Positions 34,750-42,943 of a stretch of 64,000 bases of DNA are shown here, piece after piece. Numbering within the stretch: the stretch's first letter is position 1; the number at the start of each line of letters is the position of its first letter. A model generated the notes under the pieces. The model saw only the letters and a program-made list of their open reading frames with translations. It was not told where the DNA came from and did not search any database. The translations under genes and the position numbers were made by a program. Source of the DNA: Microbacterium sp. MPKO10 (lineage in GTDB: Bacteria > Actinomycetota > Actinomycetes > Actinomycetales > Microbacteriaceae). The stretch covers positions 1 through 64,000 of the forward strand of contig NZ_JAPCHX010000007.1 in the NCBI RefSeq assembly GCF_026107415.2. Direction: 5' to 3'.

Positions 34750-36929
34750 GCCTTGTGGAACAGCGACCCGACGAGGGCGCAGATGGGGTCGCGGCTCGAA
34801 TCGACGAGCTCCCCTGGTATGACCGAGCGATGCGATGGGCGCAACTGACTCTCGTGGGAGACGACCCCAAAGAAGGCAGCGGATTCGATCCGCAGTTCTG
34901 GGTGGAGTATTTCAGAGAGATCAAGGCCGATGGCGTGTGCTTGAGTGCTGGCGGGTATATGGCCTTCTACCCCAGTGACATCGACGGTCATTACCGGAGT
35001 CCATACCTGGGGGCGAGCGATCCGTTCGGCGAGATCGTCGCAGGGGTTCGTGAACTCGGCCTTGTCGTCATGGCCCGCATTGACTCCCACGCGGTGCACG
35101 ACACGATTGCGGCGCAGCATCCGGAATGGCTCAGCCGGGATGAGCGGGGTCAACCCCGCCGGCACTGGTCGGCTCCGGACGTCTGGCTGACGTGCCCCTT
35201 CGGGCCGTATGCCAACGAGTTCGTACCGCTCGTCAACGCCGAGATCATCGAGAAGTACGACGTGGATGCCATCTTCGCCAACCGATGGGCGGGAGAGGGC
35301 AGATGCTTCTGCGACGGGTGTCGAGAGAAGTACCGCAACGCCACCGGGGCCGAAATCCCCGTGCCACCAGCATCGCGTGGCGATTACTCTGCAGACGAGA
35401 TCCGCTACCGCCAGTGGTGGGAGACTACTCTGCTCGCGACGGCCCGTGCGTGGGACGCTCAGATTCGCGCTATCAAGCCATCAGCGCGCTTTGTGCCCAA
35501 CTCTGGCGGTGGGGCATTGAGCGCGTTTGACATGGCGAAGCTCGCTGGGCAGTCGGACATCCTTTTCGCCGACAAACAAGCGCGCAGCGGGCTGAGCCCC
35601 GCCTGGTCGAGCGGACGCCACGCGAAAGAGTTCCGCGCCGTGATGGGGATGAAGCCCGTCGGCGGAATCTTCAGCATGGGCATCGAGGAGGCTCATCGGT
35701 GGAAGGATTCGGTGCAGATCGGCACTGAGATTCGCATGTGGGTCGCATCGGCCACGGCCAACGGCGTGCGCGCGTGGTTCACGAAATTCGCCGGCGCGGT
35801 GCACGATGACCGTTGGCTCGATGTTGTGAAAGACATCTACCTGTGGCAGGCAGAGAACGAGGCCTACCTGCGCAATACCCGCTCGATCGCCGATGTCGGG
35901 CTTGTCTATTCTCAGCAGACAGCGCGAGCATTCGACGCGGCCGACTCTGAACGGAGTGTCAATCGACCCATTCTCGGCTGGTACCAGGCGCTCGTCGAGG
36001 CTCGGATACCGTTCAACATGGTGCACGACCAGCTGCTCGATGAATCATCTCTTGACCCGTATCGGGTGCTCATTCTGCCGAACATCGCAGCGCTCTCAGA
36101 TGCGCAGGCCGACTCATTACGGGCATTCGTAGCGCGCGGTGGCACTCTCATCGCGACATACCGCACGGGGCTGCTCGATGAGTTCGGGCACCCTCGCTCC
36201 GATTTCGTCCTCGCCGACCTGTTCGGGGTTCATGCTCTCGGAACGAGCACCGATGTAACGAACTCCTATCTGCGCGTGCGGCACGATATTTCAGATGCGG
36301 ATGCCGCAGCCGTCATTGCTCCGCTTGAACGCACTTCGGTCATCATCAACTCAGCGAATCGGGTAGACGTCGAGCTGCGCGACGACGCGGCACGAACAGT
36401 GCCCCTCAGCCTCATCGATTCCTTCCCCGACCTGCCCATGGAGGAGGTGTATCGCAGAGACTTCGACGAGAGCACGCCACAGCTTGTGCTCTCTGAATAC
36501 GGCAACGGTCGAGTCGCGTACTTCGCGAATGACATCGATCGTGCGTTCTCGGACTACCTCGTGCACGATCATTTCGACCTTCTTCGCAGCGTCGTTGAGT
36601 GGGGGCGCAATGCACCAGAGCTTGTGAGCGTGCGGGGTGCAGGAGTCATCGAAGTCGTCGCGTGGGAACAGCGCGAGTCAATGACGGTGCACCTCGTGAA
36701 TATGACGAATCCGCGCTACCTCAAGGGCCCCATCGTCGAGACTCTGCCGAGCCCGCCGCAGTTCATCTCGATAGTCATCCCGCGCGGGCGAGAGATCACG
36801 CGAGCACGTCTATTGAAAGCCGGATCAGACATCGATGTGCTCGTCGTCGACGGCCGGCTTGAGTTCACCGTCGACGAGATTCATGACTTCGAAGTTGTCG
36901 CGATCGATCTGAGCGATCCGCGGCAGTGA
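34746..36929 (+). CDS. Putative glycoside hydrolase, GHL6/beta-galactosidase-trimerisation type, copy 2
   Basis: A 727-residue cytoplasmic protein related to those at 22875 and 42944. The TIM-barrel part includes GGYMAFYPSDIDGHYRSP, VVMARIDSHAV and the Cys motif CFCDGC after FANRWAGEGR. The trimerisation-like domain (YQALVEARIPFNMVHD, VLILPNIAALSD, FVARGGTLIATY) lies at about 415-490. It starts with GTG overlapping the isomerase stop. A perfect terminator hairpin follows. Lack of a signal peptide means its substrate is taken up first. The target is unknown. Confidence 0.7.
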   Translation: MSLVEQRPDEGADGVAARIDELPWYDRAMRWAQLTLVGDDPKEGSGFDPQFWVEYFREIKADGVCLSAGGYMAFYPSDIDGHYRSPYLGASDPFGEIVAGVRELGLVVMARIDSHAVHDTIAAQHPEWLSRDERGQPRRHWSAPDVWLTCPFGPYANEFVPLVNAEIIEKYDVDAIFANRWAGEGRCFCDGCREKYRNATGAEIPVPPASRGDYSADEIRYRQWWETTLLATARAWDAQIRAIKPSARFVPNSGGGALSAFDMAKLAGQSDILFADKQARSGLSPAWSSGRHAKEFRAVMGMKPVGGIFSMGIEEAHRWKDSVQIGTEIRMWVASATANGVRAWFTKFAGAVHDDRWLDVVKDIYLWQAENEAYLRNTRSIADVGLVYSQQTARAFDAADSERSVNRPILGWYQALVEARIPFNMVHDQLLDESSLDPYRVLILPNIAALSDAQADSLRAFVARGGTLIATYRTGLLDEFGHPRSDFVLADLFGVHALGTSTDVTNSYLRVRHDISDADAAAVIAPLERTSVIINSANRVDVELRDDAARTVPLSLIDSFPDLPMEEVYRRDFDESTPQLVLSEYGNGRVAYFANDIDRAFSDYLVHDHFDLLRSVVEWGRNAPELVSVRGAGVIEVVAWEQRESMTVHLVNMTNPRYLKGPIVETLPSPPQFISIVIPRGREITRARLLKAGSDIDVLVVDGRLEFTVDEIHDFEVVAIDLSDPRQ

Positions 36930-36941
36930 GAGCAGATCGAG

Positions 36942-36979
36942 AAAGCGGCGGTGGACGCCCCAGCATCCACCGCCGCTTT
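36942..36979. terminator. Bidirectional terminator hairpin
   Basis: A perfect 14-bp stem: AAAGCGGCGGTGGA (36942-36955) pairs with TCCACCGCCGCTTT (36966-36979) across a 10-base loop. It has A-rich and T-rich ends, so it can end transcripts from both sides: the GHL6 gene at 36929 (plus) and the UPF0303 gene at 37000 (minus). Confidence 0.9.
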
Positions 36980-36999
36980 GGCGTCTGCCTGCACCGACG

Positions 37000-37461
37000 T
37001 CAGCGCGCCGCGCGCAGCCCCTCGACGACGAGCGCGTGGTCGTCCTGCTCAGCGAGACCTGACACCGCCGCTACACCGACGAGGATCTCGCCGACACGAA
37101 TGGGAAAGCCCCCGCCGAAAGCCGCGTACTCATTGGGATCGTGCCAGTTCGATGTGCGAAAGTCTGCGCCGCGTTCCCGGAATGACAGCCCGACGCGATA
37201 GGTCGACTGACCGTACGACTCGACAGTGCGAATCTTGCGCTCGAGCCACAGGTTGTTCTCGACGCGCGTTCCAGCGAGGGCAGCATGGAAGACGCGCTGT
37301 GCCCCGAACACGATCGATACGGCGACAGCCTGCCCCCGAGCGCGAGCGAGATCAATGATGTGCGAGCCGACTCTCCACGCGTCGTCGTAGCTGAATGAAT
37401 CGAATCGCAGCTCGTCTTCGTGGGCGGCGACCTCGGCGAGCCGGGTGTCGTCAGTTGTCAT
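37000..37461 (-). CDS. UPF0303/heme-degrading-domain (GlcG-HbpS-like) protein
   Basis: A 153-residue single-domain protein of the UPF0303 group. Recognisable segments are VAVSIVFGAQRVFHAALAG, LWLERKIRTVE and EYAAFGGGFPIRVG. Members often sit next to sugar-acid or glycolate genes with no proven role. It is the last gene of the six-gene minus-strand operon that begins at 42678 and ends at the shared terminator. Function in the pathway is unknown. Confidence 0.75.
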   Translation of the reverse strand: MTTDDTRLAEVAAHEDELRFDSFSYDDAWRVGSHIIDLARARGQAVAVSIVFGAQRVFHAALAGTRVENNLWLERKIRTVESYGQSTYRVGLSFRERGADFRTSNWHDPNEYAAFGGGFPIRVGEILVGVAAVSGLAEQDDHALVVEGLRAAR

Positions 37462-37506
37462 GGTTCTCCTTCTGTTCGGGCAACGCTGGTCTGCTGCCTG
37501 TGCTCA

Positions 37507-38304
37507 TTACTCAGCCCACTCAAGAAGTTCGCGAGCACGGTCTGAGTTATAGAAAGATGCGTTCCCGTCGAGCGGTCGCCGCAGGGGAACATCGGGGTAA
37601 TGACGTGCGGCGAGTTCCCGGGTCGAGGCCGAGCTGAGCGTGGTGCTGGCGACGAGAAACACGATCTCGTGGCCGTCAACGGGCACGAAGCACGCCCTCA
37701 GGGTTGCCTCTGCTGCAGCTTCGAGTGGTGTCCAGCCCCAGAGGTCGCCGGAGAGACGGGCGGGTGATTGGCGGTCGATGTGCGCCGCCGAGCGGCTGAT
37801 CAGTGCGTGGTAGCGCAGGCTCAGCACGGAAAGCTCGGGGTGCGAGGCGGTCATCATGGTGGCCTGCAACTCGCCTTCGCGTTTCGAGAGACCGTAGGCG
37901 TCTTGGCAATATGACGGGTGGCTCTCGTCGACGGGGAAATAGTCGTATCGCGGCGACACACTGAAGTAGCCGCCAATCGCGTTGATGCTTGACGCCATGA
38001 CCACGCGCGAAATGCCCATTTCCGCTGCGACGCTGAGCGCGTTGAACGACGCGCGCACGTTCGTGTTGTGCACGACATGGGATGGATGCTGAGACAGCGT
38101 GGGGATGCCCGCGAGGTGAATAAGCGCGTCGGCGTCACCGACTGCCTGCCGCAGCGCGTCGTGGTCGGTGACGTCGCAGGCGATGCCTCCGGGTGGAGCC
38201 GTGAGATCGATGGGAATTGCTGTGTGGTCTGACTCGGCGATCGCGGCCACGACGTGACGCCCGAGCAATCCGTCCGCACCCGTGACCGCGATCCGCATCG
38301 TCAT
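37507..38304 (-). CDS. NAD-dependent epimerase/dehydratase family (extended SDR), uronate-dehydrogenase-like, second copy
   Basis: A 265-residue Rossmann enzyme. The NAD motif is TGADGLLG, the catalytic Ser region ASSINAIGGY resembles the ASSNHTIGYY of uronate dehydrogenase, and YGLSK holds Tyr and Lys. ATG at 38304 overlaps the stop of the dehydratase gene (ATGA). Oxidation of a hexuronate to an aldarolactone would suit the adjacent enolase-superfamily dehydratase. A sugar epimerase remains possible. Confidence 0.7.
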   Translation of the reverse strand: MTMRIAVTGADGLLGRHVVAAIAESDHTAIPIDLTAPPGGIACDVTDHDALRQAVGDADALIHLAGIPTLSQHPSHVVHNTNVRASFNALSVAAEMGISRVVMASSINAIGGYFSVSPRYDYFPVDESHPSYCQDAYGLSKREGELQATMMTASHPELSVLSLRYHALISRSAAHIDRQSPARLSGDLWGWTPLEAAAEATLRACFVPVDGHEIVFLVASTTLSSASTRELAARHYPDVPLRRPLDGNASFYNSDRARELLEWAE

Positions 38305-39584
38305 CCCCAGATTCGATCCATGCTGCGCTCGGAATCCCAGTGTGACGTTTCGCTGAAGAACACGGGGTCGCTGGGGTCGAGGTGGTCGCGCATGGCATCG
38401 GGGTTGATGTCGCCGAAACCGAGGCCTGGTGCGTCCGGAACTCGGATGAAGCCATCGACGATGAGCGGGTTGGGAAGCCCCGTGACCAGGTCGCTCCATC
38501 CGTCAACGTCGGCTGCGTGATGCTCGAGGCCGATGAAGTTCTCGGTTGCGGCTGCGAGATGCACGCATGCAAGTGTGGCGATGGGCGACGCGGCCAGGTG
38601 CAGGGCCATCGGAATTCCGCGGTCCCACGCGTAGTCGCCGAGGCGTTTGGTTTCGAGGATGCCGCCCGACGTCGCCGGGTCGGGATGGATGATGCTGACC
38701 GCAGCGTTGTCGATGAGAGGCTTGAAATTCTCGGCGAGGTAGATGTCCTCTCCAGTGCACGTCGGAGTTGTCGTGGAATTCGTGAGGCGCTTCCACTGCT
38801 CGGTGTACTGCCACGGGATCATGTCTTCGATCCACGCGAGGTTGAATTGCTCGAATGCTTGAGCGATGCGAATGCACGACTCGAGCGGGATATGCCCGAA
38901 GTGATCCATTGCGAGCGGAACCCCGTAGCCCACCTCGTCGCGCAGCACGCGCACGTAATCGACGAGATAGTCGATCCCGTCCGGCGTGACCTGCTGACCA
39001 GTGAAGGGATGCATCGTCAGCTTCGCTTCGCGTGCGTATGGCGGTGCGATGAGGGCGTCGGGAATATCCCAGAGCAAGTCGACCCCGACATCCACTTTGA
39101 GCATTGTGAACCCGGCATCGAGACGCCCACGCAGCTTGGCGGCTGTGCGATGGGGGTCGGCATCTCCGGGCGTGTCGGCGTAGCACATCACCTCATCGCG
39201 GTGCTTGCCGCCGGCGAGTTGGTAGGCGGGCACTCCGTATGCTTTTCCCGCGAGGTCCATGAGAGCCATCTCGATGGCACTCACGCCTCCGCCCTGTCGA
39301 CCGTGCGCGCCGAACTGCTTGATCGATCTGAAGATCGCGTCGACGTCACACGGGTTTCGCCCGATGAGTCGTGATTTGAGCGAAAGCACATAGCTGGCGC
39401 TCGCCTGGTCGCGCACCTCGCCGTAACCGCTGATTCCCTGGTTCGTGTCAAGGCGCACGATTGTCGATGCGAACGGCACCCCCACAAGCTTTGCGATGCG
39501 AAGATCTGTGATGCGCAGTTTGGTCGGTGATGATGCACGGGGTACGGCGACCTCGTACAGCTCGTCTGGGTCGAAGATCGTCAT
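38301..39584 (-). CDS. Enolase-superfamily (mandelate racemase type) sugar-acid dehydratase
   Basis: A 427-residue enolase-superfamily protein with N-terminal capping domain and barrel. Likely active-site residues are K163 with D165 (MLKVDV), D227 and H228 (AMDHFGH), metal ligands E253 (WIEDM) and E279 (TGEDIY), and H329 (ALHLAAS). This pattern fits the acid-sugar dehydratases that convert aldonates or aldarates to 2-keto-3-deoxy acids. ATG at 39584 follows GGTGGAG; it overlaps the RraA-like stop. The position next to an SDR and an RraA-like aldolase supports a dehydratase role. Confidence 0.8.
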   Translation of the reverse strand: MTIFDPDELYEVAVPRASSPTKLRITDLRIAKLVGVPFASTIVRLDTNQGISGYGEVRDQASASYVLSLKSRLIGRNPCDVDAIFRSIKQFGAHGRQGGGVSAIEMALMDLAGKAYGVPAYQLAGGKHRDEVMCYADTPGDADPHRTAAKLRGRLDAGFTMLKVDVGVDLLWDIPDALIAPPYAREAKLTMHPFTGQQVTPDGIDYLVDYVRVLRDEVGYGVPLAMDHFGHIPLESCIRIAQAFEQFNLAWIEDMIPWQYTEQWKRLTNSTTTPTCTGEDIYLAENFKPLIDNAAVSIIHPDPATSGGILETKRLGDYAWDRGIPMALHLAASPIATLACVHLAAATENFIGLEHHAADVDGWSDLVTGLPNPLIVDGFIRVPDAPGLGFGDINPDAMRDHLDPSDPVFFSETSHWDSERSMDRIWG

Positions 39585-40417
39585 CTGCTCTCCACCCCCG
39601 CGAGGCGCCACGACTGAAAGTCCTGTTCAATCTCCGCTTCCCACGGCGATGTGTCAATGGCAGCGCTTGAGTAGCGGCCCTCGCGAAGACGGAGCTTGCC
39701 GAACCTGTCTCGAGATGCTGTCTCCGATGCGCCTTCTGCGAGTTCGACGGCGAGCTGAGGCGGAACGAAATAGACGCCCGTAGACGTTCCAAGCACGACA
39801 TCTCCTGGCATCACCGTTGCTCCGCCGATGTGTACGGGAATATTCATTCCTGCGAGCGTGACATTGCGAATGGGCGTCGGGTCGGCCTCACGGTAGAAGA
39901 AGTTGACATCGCTCAGTGAGCTGAGCCCGCCGAGGTCTCGTACACCGCCGTCGACCACGGCGCCGGCACTTTTGTGAGCGGCGATCGCCGTGCCCAGGTT
40001 GTCGCCGATGACGGTGCCCTCGACGACCTTTCCGAAGATGTCGACGACCATCACGTCTCTGGCGGCCAGCGCTTCGATAACCCACGAGTTCTGTCGGTCT
40101 CCTTCGTGAAGACCCGAGCGTTCGCCGTCGGCAACGATGACGGCGTCGTAATCGGGGCGATGCGGCAGGAACTGCGCGGTGAGGGCCCGACCGACGAGTA
40201 CACGGCCCGGGTGAGTTTCGCGCCATCCGCTGGCGAACTGACGCAGGTACCCGTGCTTGTTCGTCGTTGCCCATGCGTCTTCAGACGTGGCAGCTCTGAT
40301 GTTGTCAAGCACCTCGTCTGAAACGTGAGGTCGGCCGTCTGCTGAGCGCTCGCCGTCCCAGTAGGACGTGAGGCTGACGATGTCTTCGGGGCTCTGAATA
40401 AAGCCATTGGCTCCCAC
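39581..40417 (-). CDS. RraA-like family protein, possible 4-hydroxy-2-oxoacid aldolase
   Basis: A 278-residue member of the RraA/HMG-aldolase fold. The fold centre AVVDGGVRDLGGL and PVHIGGATVMPGDVVLG match the family, whose enzymatic members split 4-hydroxy-4-carboxy- or similar 2-oxo acids into pyruvate and a second oxo acid. It has about 60 extra N-terminal residues compared with short RraA proteins. GTG at 40417 follows GAGGAG by eight bases. In this operon it could cleave the product of the dehydratase; that is inferred. Confidence 0.75.
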   Translation of the reverse strand: MGANGFIQSPEDIVSLTSYWDGERSADGRPHVSDEVLDNIRAATSEDAWATTNKHGYLRQFASGWRETHPGRVLVGRALTAQFLPHRPDYDAVIVADGERSGLHEGDRQNSWVIEALAARDVMVVDIFGKVVEGTVIGDNLGTAIAAHKSAGAVVDGGVRDLGGLSSLSDVNFFYREADPTPIRNVTLAGMNIPVHIGGATVMPGDVVLGTSTGVYFVPPQLAVELAEGASETASRDRFGKLRLREGRYSSAAIDTSPWEAEIEQDFQSWRLAGVESR

Positions 40418-40443
40418 GGGAGTGCTCCTCTTTCTTCGTGAAT

Positions 40444-41445
40444 CTATTTCGTGCTGAATGCCGCGTCGAATGCTGCTTCTGGTTGGTCGAAAGCGATTCG
40501 GCGCACGAACTCGAGCGCTTCGGGCGCCCCGATGAGCCGGTCCATTCCCGCGTCTTCCCACTCGACAGAGATTGGTCCGTCGTATCCGATCTGATTCAGC
40601 ATCCTGAAGCTGGATTCCCACGGCACATCGCCGTGGCCGGTCGAGATGAAATCCCAGCCGCGACGGCCATCTGCCCACGCGAGGTGCGAACCGAGTCGGC
40701 CATTGCGACCGTTGTCCATGCGCTTCTTCGTATCTTTGCAATCGACGTGGTAGATGCGGTCTCGGAAGTCCCAGAGGAAACCGACAGGGTCGAGGTCTTG
40801 CCAGATGAAATGGCTTGGATCCCAATTGAGCCCGAAGGCCTCTCGGTGGCCGATCGCCTCGAGCGTGCGCACAGTCGTCCAGTAGTCGTAGGCGATCTCT
40901 GAGGGGTGCACTTCGTGAGCGAAGCGCACACCAACCTCGTCGAACACATCAAGAATGGGGTTCCAGCGATCGGCGAAGTCAGCGTAACCGGCATCGACGA
41001 GCTCCTGTGACACGGGCGGGAACATCGCGATGTACTTCCAGATCGAGGATCCAGTGAAGCCGATCACAGTTTTCACACCGAGCTTCGCTGCGAGCCGTGC
41101 GGTGTTCTTCATCTCTTCGGCCGCACGCTGACGCACACCCTCGGGGTCGCCATCGCCCCAGACGATGTCGGGAAGCACGTCGCGGTGGCGCTGGTCGATC
41201 GGATCGTCGCAGACAGCCTGCCCCTTGAGATGATTCGAGATCGCGTAGACCGAGAGATTGTACTTCCCCAGCAGAGCGAGCTTCGAAGCGATGTACTCGT
41301 CGTCATCCCAGCGCCACGGGTCGAGGTGATCGCCCCAGCAGGCGATTTCGAGACCGTCGTAGCCCCACCCGGAGGCAAGCCTTGCGACCTCTTCGAACGG
41401 CAAATCGGCCCACTGCCCGGTAAACAGAGTGATGGGTCGCGTCAT
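40444..41445 (-). CDS. Sugar phosphate isomerase/epimerase-family TIM barrel
   Basis: A 333-residue xylose-isomerase-like (AP-endonuclease 2 fold) protein. Metal positions are Glu in FAHEVHPSE, Asp in NWDPSHF, His in [10 protein letters not shown] and Glu in SVEWED. Such enzymes isomerise or epimerise sugars or, as recently found for partners of 3-oxidising enzymes, eliminate from 3-keto-glycosides. AAGGAG precedes the ATG. It lies directly after a Gfo/Idh gene in the same operon, a pairing that suggests linked oxidation and isomerisation. Confidence 0.8.
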   Translation of the reverse strand: MTRPITLFTGQWADLPFEEVARLASGWGYDGLEIACWGDHLDPWRWDDDEYIASKLALLGKYNLSVYAISNHLKGQAVCDDPIDQRHRDVLPDIVWGDGDPEGVRQRAAEEMKNTARLAAKLGVKTVIGFTGSSIWKYIAMFPPVSQELVDAGYADFADRWNPILDVFDEVGVRFAHEVHPSEIAYDYWTTVRTLEAIGHREAFGLNWDPSHFIWQDLDPVGFLWDFRDRIYHVDCKDTKKRMDNGRNGRLGSHLAWADGRRGWDFISTGHGDVPWESSFRMLNQIGYDGPISVEWEDAGMDRLIGAPEALEFVRRIAFDQPEAAFDAAFSTK

Positions 41446-41499
41446 AATGAGTACTCCTTTGTCGTGGCGTGTTGTGTCGTATCGTGCGTGGGCGGCGGC

Positions 41500-42678
41500 T
41501 TAGTCTCCGACGGGCGTCCAGACGCTCTCGTGTGCGGAACTTCGCTCGACCGCATCCAGAACTGATTGAACGTGCAGGCCGTCGGCGAACGAGGGGCGCG
41601 GTTGAACGCCTGAGCTCAGCGCATCGATGAAGTCTTTCGCCTGGTGCGTGAAGCCGTGTTCGTAGCCGAGCATGTGGCCAGCGGGCCACCATGCGTCAAT
41701 GTAGGGGTGCACGGGCTCGGTGACGAGTATCTTCGAGAAGCCCTGACGGTCGGTCGGCAACGTTGCGTCGTAGAAGCCAAGCGAGTTGAGCTCTTCAAGG
41801 TCGAAGCTGACGGCGCCCTTTGACCCGGCGATCTCGATGCGCAGTGCGTTCTTCCGGCCGGTCGACATGCGCGTCGCTTCGAAGGTGCCGAGTGCACCGT
41901 TGTCGAAGCGCCCGTGAAAGAGAGCGACATCATCGACGGTGACGGCGCCCATCTCGGCAGATGCCGTTCCGGAAAGACCGACCGATGATTCGAGCAACGG
42001 CCGCTGGGTCACGAAGGTATCGATGACACCGCTGACCTGAGTAAGCGAGAGACCCGAGATGTACTCCGCCAAGTCGATGGCGTGGGCACCGATATCTCCG
42101 AGCGCGCCGGAACCGGCAAGTTCCTTCTGCAGCCTCCAGGCGAGAGGCACATTTTCGTCAACGAGCCAGTCCTGGAGGTACTCGGCGCGAACCTGTCGCA
42201 CATCGCCGATTGCGCCGCCGGCGATCAGGTCGCGGGCGTGAGCCACTGCCGGAACACGGCGATAGGTGAAGCCGACCATCGCGTACGCGCCGTCGCCTGC
42301 CGCCCGGTCCGCGGCGTCTGACATGGCGCGGGCATCGCGGACCGTTGTCGCCAGCGGCTTTTCACAGAGCACGTGCTTTCCCGCATCGAGGGCGGCAATG
42401 GCGATGTCGACGTGCGAGGTTCCCGGCGTCACGATGTCGACAACGTCGATGTCGTTGCGCGCGATGGCTTCGCGCCAGTCGGTGGATGTCTCTTCCCACC
42501 CCAGCGTGGCCGCTGCGTCGTCAACCCTTTCCGCATTGCGGCCGACAAGCAGTTTCATCTCGGGCCGCGCCGCCAGGTTGAAGAAGCGCGGTGCGACGCG
42601 CCACCCCTGCGAGTGGGCAGCGCCCATGAAGCCGTAGCCGATCATTGCGATGTTGAGGTGGGGCGTCGAATCGCTCAT
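41500..42678 (-). CDS. Gfo/Idh/MocA-family oxidoreductase, second copy
   Basis: A 392-residue NAD(P)-dependent oxidoreductase. The Rossmann motif is MIGYGFMGAAHS, the conserved EKP is in HVLCEKPLA, and the active-site segment GDIGAHAIDL is present. The second of two adjacent ATGs (42678) has the better spacing from AAGG. It is the first gene of a minus-strand operon of six. It is only distantly related to the Gfo/Idh gene at 31638. Expected to oxidise a sugar or inositol-like ring. Confidence 0.85.
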   Translation of the reverse strand: MSDSTPHLNIAMIGYGFMGAAHSQGWRVAPRFFNLAARPEMKLLVGRNAERVDDAAATLGWEETSTDWREAIARNDIDVVDIVTPGTSHVDIAIAALDAGKHVLCEKPLATTVRDARAMSDAADRAAGDGAYAMVGFTYRRVPAVAHARDLIAGGAIGDVRQVRAEYLQDWLVDENVPLAWRLQKELAGSGALGDIGAHAIDLAEYISGLSLTQVSGVIDTFVTQRPLLESSVGLSGTASAEMGAVTVDDVALFHGRFDNGALGTFEATRMSTGRKNALRIEIAGSKGAVSFDLEELNSLGFYDATLPTDRQGFSKILVTEPVHPYIDAWWPAGHMLGYEHGFTHQAKDFIDALSSGVQPRPSFADGLHVQSVLDAVERSSAHESVWTPVGD

Positions 42679-42752
42679 CATGTCCTTCTCGGGTGGAGCG
42701 CGCCACGGCATCGCCCGCTGTGCGGGGGCGGCAACGATGGCGCATACGAGTT

Positions 42753-42768
42753 GGTGTACCGATACACT
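42753..42768. promoter_or_regulatory. Candidate shared LacI operator, site 9
   Basis: GGTGTACCGATACACT contains the near-perfect palindrome GTGTACCGATACAC. It lies between the divergent six-gene operon (start 42678) and the third GHL6 gene (start 42944), so one regulator could control both. Confidence 0.5.
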
Positions 42769-42943
42769 TACCCTAACCGGATTCGCGTCAGTGCACTAGC
42801 CCCTCTCCGTCTGCGACAGAGCGAGGGCGTCAGATGAGGCCTGACCAACATGTGACAACGAGAGGCCGTCAGGCGTCGGGTGCGATGAGTGGTCTCGGTA
42901 TCGCGAACGCGACCTGATTGATGGAGATAGGGGGTTGAAACTG

